Source: Paenibacillus sp. FSL H8-0079
GTDB taxonomy: Bacteria; Bacillota; Bacilli; Paenibacillales; Paenibacillaceae
Direction: 5' to 3'
NCBI RefSeq assembly: GCF_037991315.1
Contig: NZ_CP150300.1
Span: forward strand, 4,898,001-4,962,000
DNA: 64,000 nucleotides
Below the pieces are notes generated by a model. The model was not told the DNA's origin, made no database searches, and saw only the letters and a list, made by a program, of their open reading frames with translations. Within the stretch, counting starts at the first letter, position 1, and each line of letters opens with the position of its first letter. Shown one piece after another: positions 63,779 to 64,000 of this stretch. A program made the translations under genes and the position numbers.

Positions 63779-64000
63779 TTATTTCACCTTATCGGCAGTA
63801 TTATATTCCAATCTAATTTTAAACCAATCTGCTAGTCTCTCAGCCATCAAAGGAGGAACTGCATTGCCGATTTGCACAAAATTAGAAGTCCTCGGCCCTT
63901 CAAAAAAATAATCATCTGGAAATGATTGGATTCTAGCTACTTCTCTAACAGTAAGAGAACGATTTTGCGTTATATCTGGGTGAATATAATGATGACCATC
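63779..64000 (-). CDS. C-terminal part of a cytosine-5 DNA methyltransferase (partial)
   Basis: The window ends inside this gene; only about 73 C-terminal codons are seen. The end carries C5-methyltransferase motifs IX and [21 protein letters not shown], then [20 protein letters not shown]. The catalytic PC motif lies outside. It methylates cytosine in DNA and is often part of a restriction-modification or defence system. It may form a unit with the small XRE protein, with which it converges at a distance of 47 bases. Confidence 0.85.
   Translation of the reverse strand, partial: DGHHYIHPDITQNRSLTVREVARIQSFPDDYFFEGPRTSNFVQIGNAVPPLMAERLADWFKIRLEYNTADKVK

Overview
The window looks like a chromosomal segment of a Paenibacillus-type Firmicute (inference). 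The grounds are strong AGGAGG-type ribosome binding sites, frequent TTG and GTG starts, Gram-positive lipoprotein signal peptides, LexA/CcpA/GlnR-type operator sequences, a bacterial expansin, meso-diaminopimelate dehydrogenase, PucR, and many secreted or sugar-related genes. There are no rRNAs, tRNAs, CRISPR arrays or intact insertion sequences. Most of it is ordinary metabolic and transport DNA with several unusual pieces.

Layout. 1-8.1 kb: a lipoprotein, then a divergent peptide-type ABC importer made of a fused double ATPase, two permeases with very long N-terminal extensions, and a binding protein whose two halves appear in swapped order. 8.1-16 kb: ROK regulator with sugar acetyltransferase, a 38-residue membrane peptide, a small gene behind a LexA-like box, GNAT, a dead VOC gene, cyclase, DJ-1/PfpI protein, oxidoreductase, PhzF. 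16-29 kb: hydrolase, expansin, a KhtTU K+/H+ antiporter operon headed by a Gre-like gene and a 24-codon ORF, NADP-glutamate dehydrogenase, a cysteine-rich/pentapeptide protein, Ddh, a hydrolase/small membrane protein/lipoprotein operon, ExoA, GNAT, SolA-type oxidase.

29.4-42.6 kb is a carbohydrate utilisation locus on the minus strand: LacI regulator, binding protein, two permeases, two GH30 enzymes, a GH35 beta-galactosidase and a GH43-CBM42 enzyme. The set fits type II arabinogalactan: secreted or anchored GH30 and GH43 enzymes trim the polymer outside, the ABC importer takes up oligosaccharides, and the signal-less GH35 splits them inside. Tandem LacI-type operators lie just downstream of a strong promoter before the binding-protein gene, and another lies at the regulator's own promoter.

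42.7-52.1 kb: an HesB-like protein, small lipoprotein and membrane genes, an S51 peptidase-like protein, then PucR followed by a nitrogen-scavenging operon (ABC importer, small GatC/AtzG-like protein, amidase, RidA) behind a GlnR/TnrA-type box. 52.1-64 kb: a chemoreceptor, a small membrane protein, a two-gene operon of a 1055-residue acetyltransferase fusion and an amidohydrolase, DedA, an MFS transporter with a ROK regulator, and at the right edge a small XRE regulator and the C-terminus of a cytosine-5 DNA methyltransferase. A roughly 160-180 bp palindromic MITE-like repeat occurs three times with two fragments, always in intergenic DNA beside minus-strand genes.
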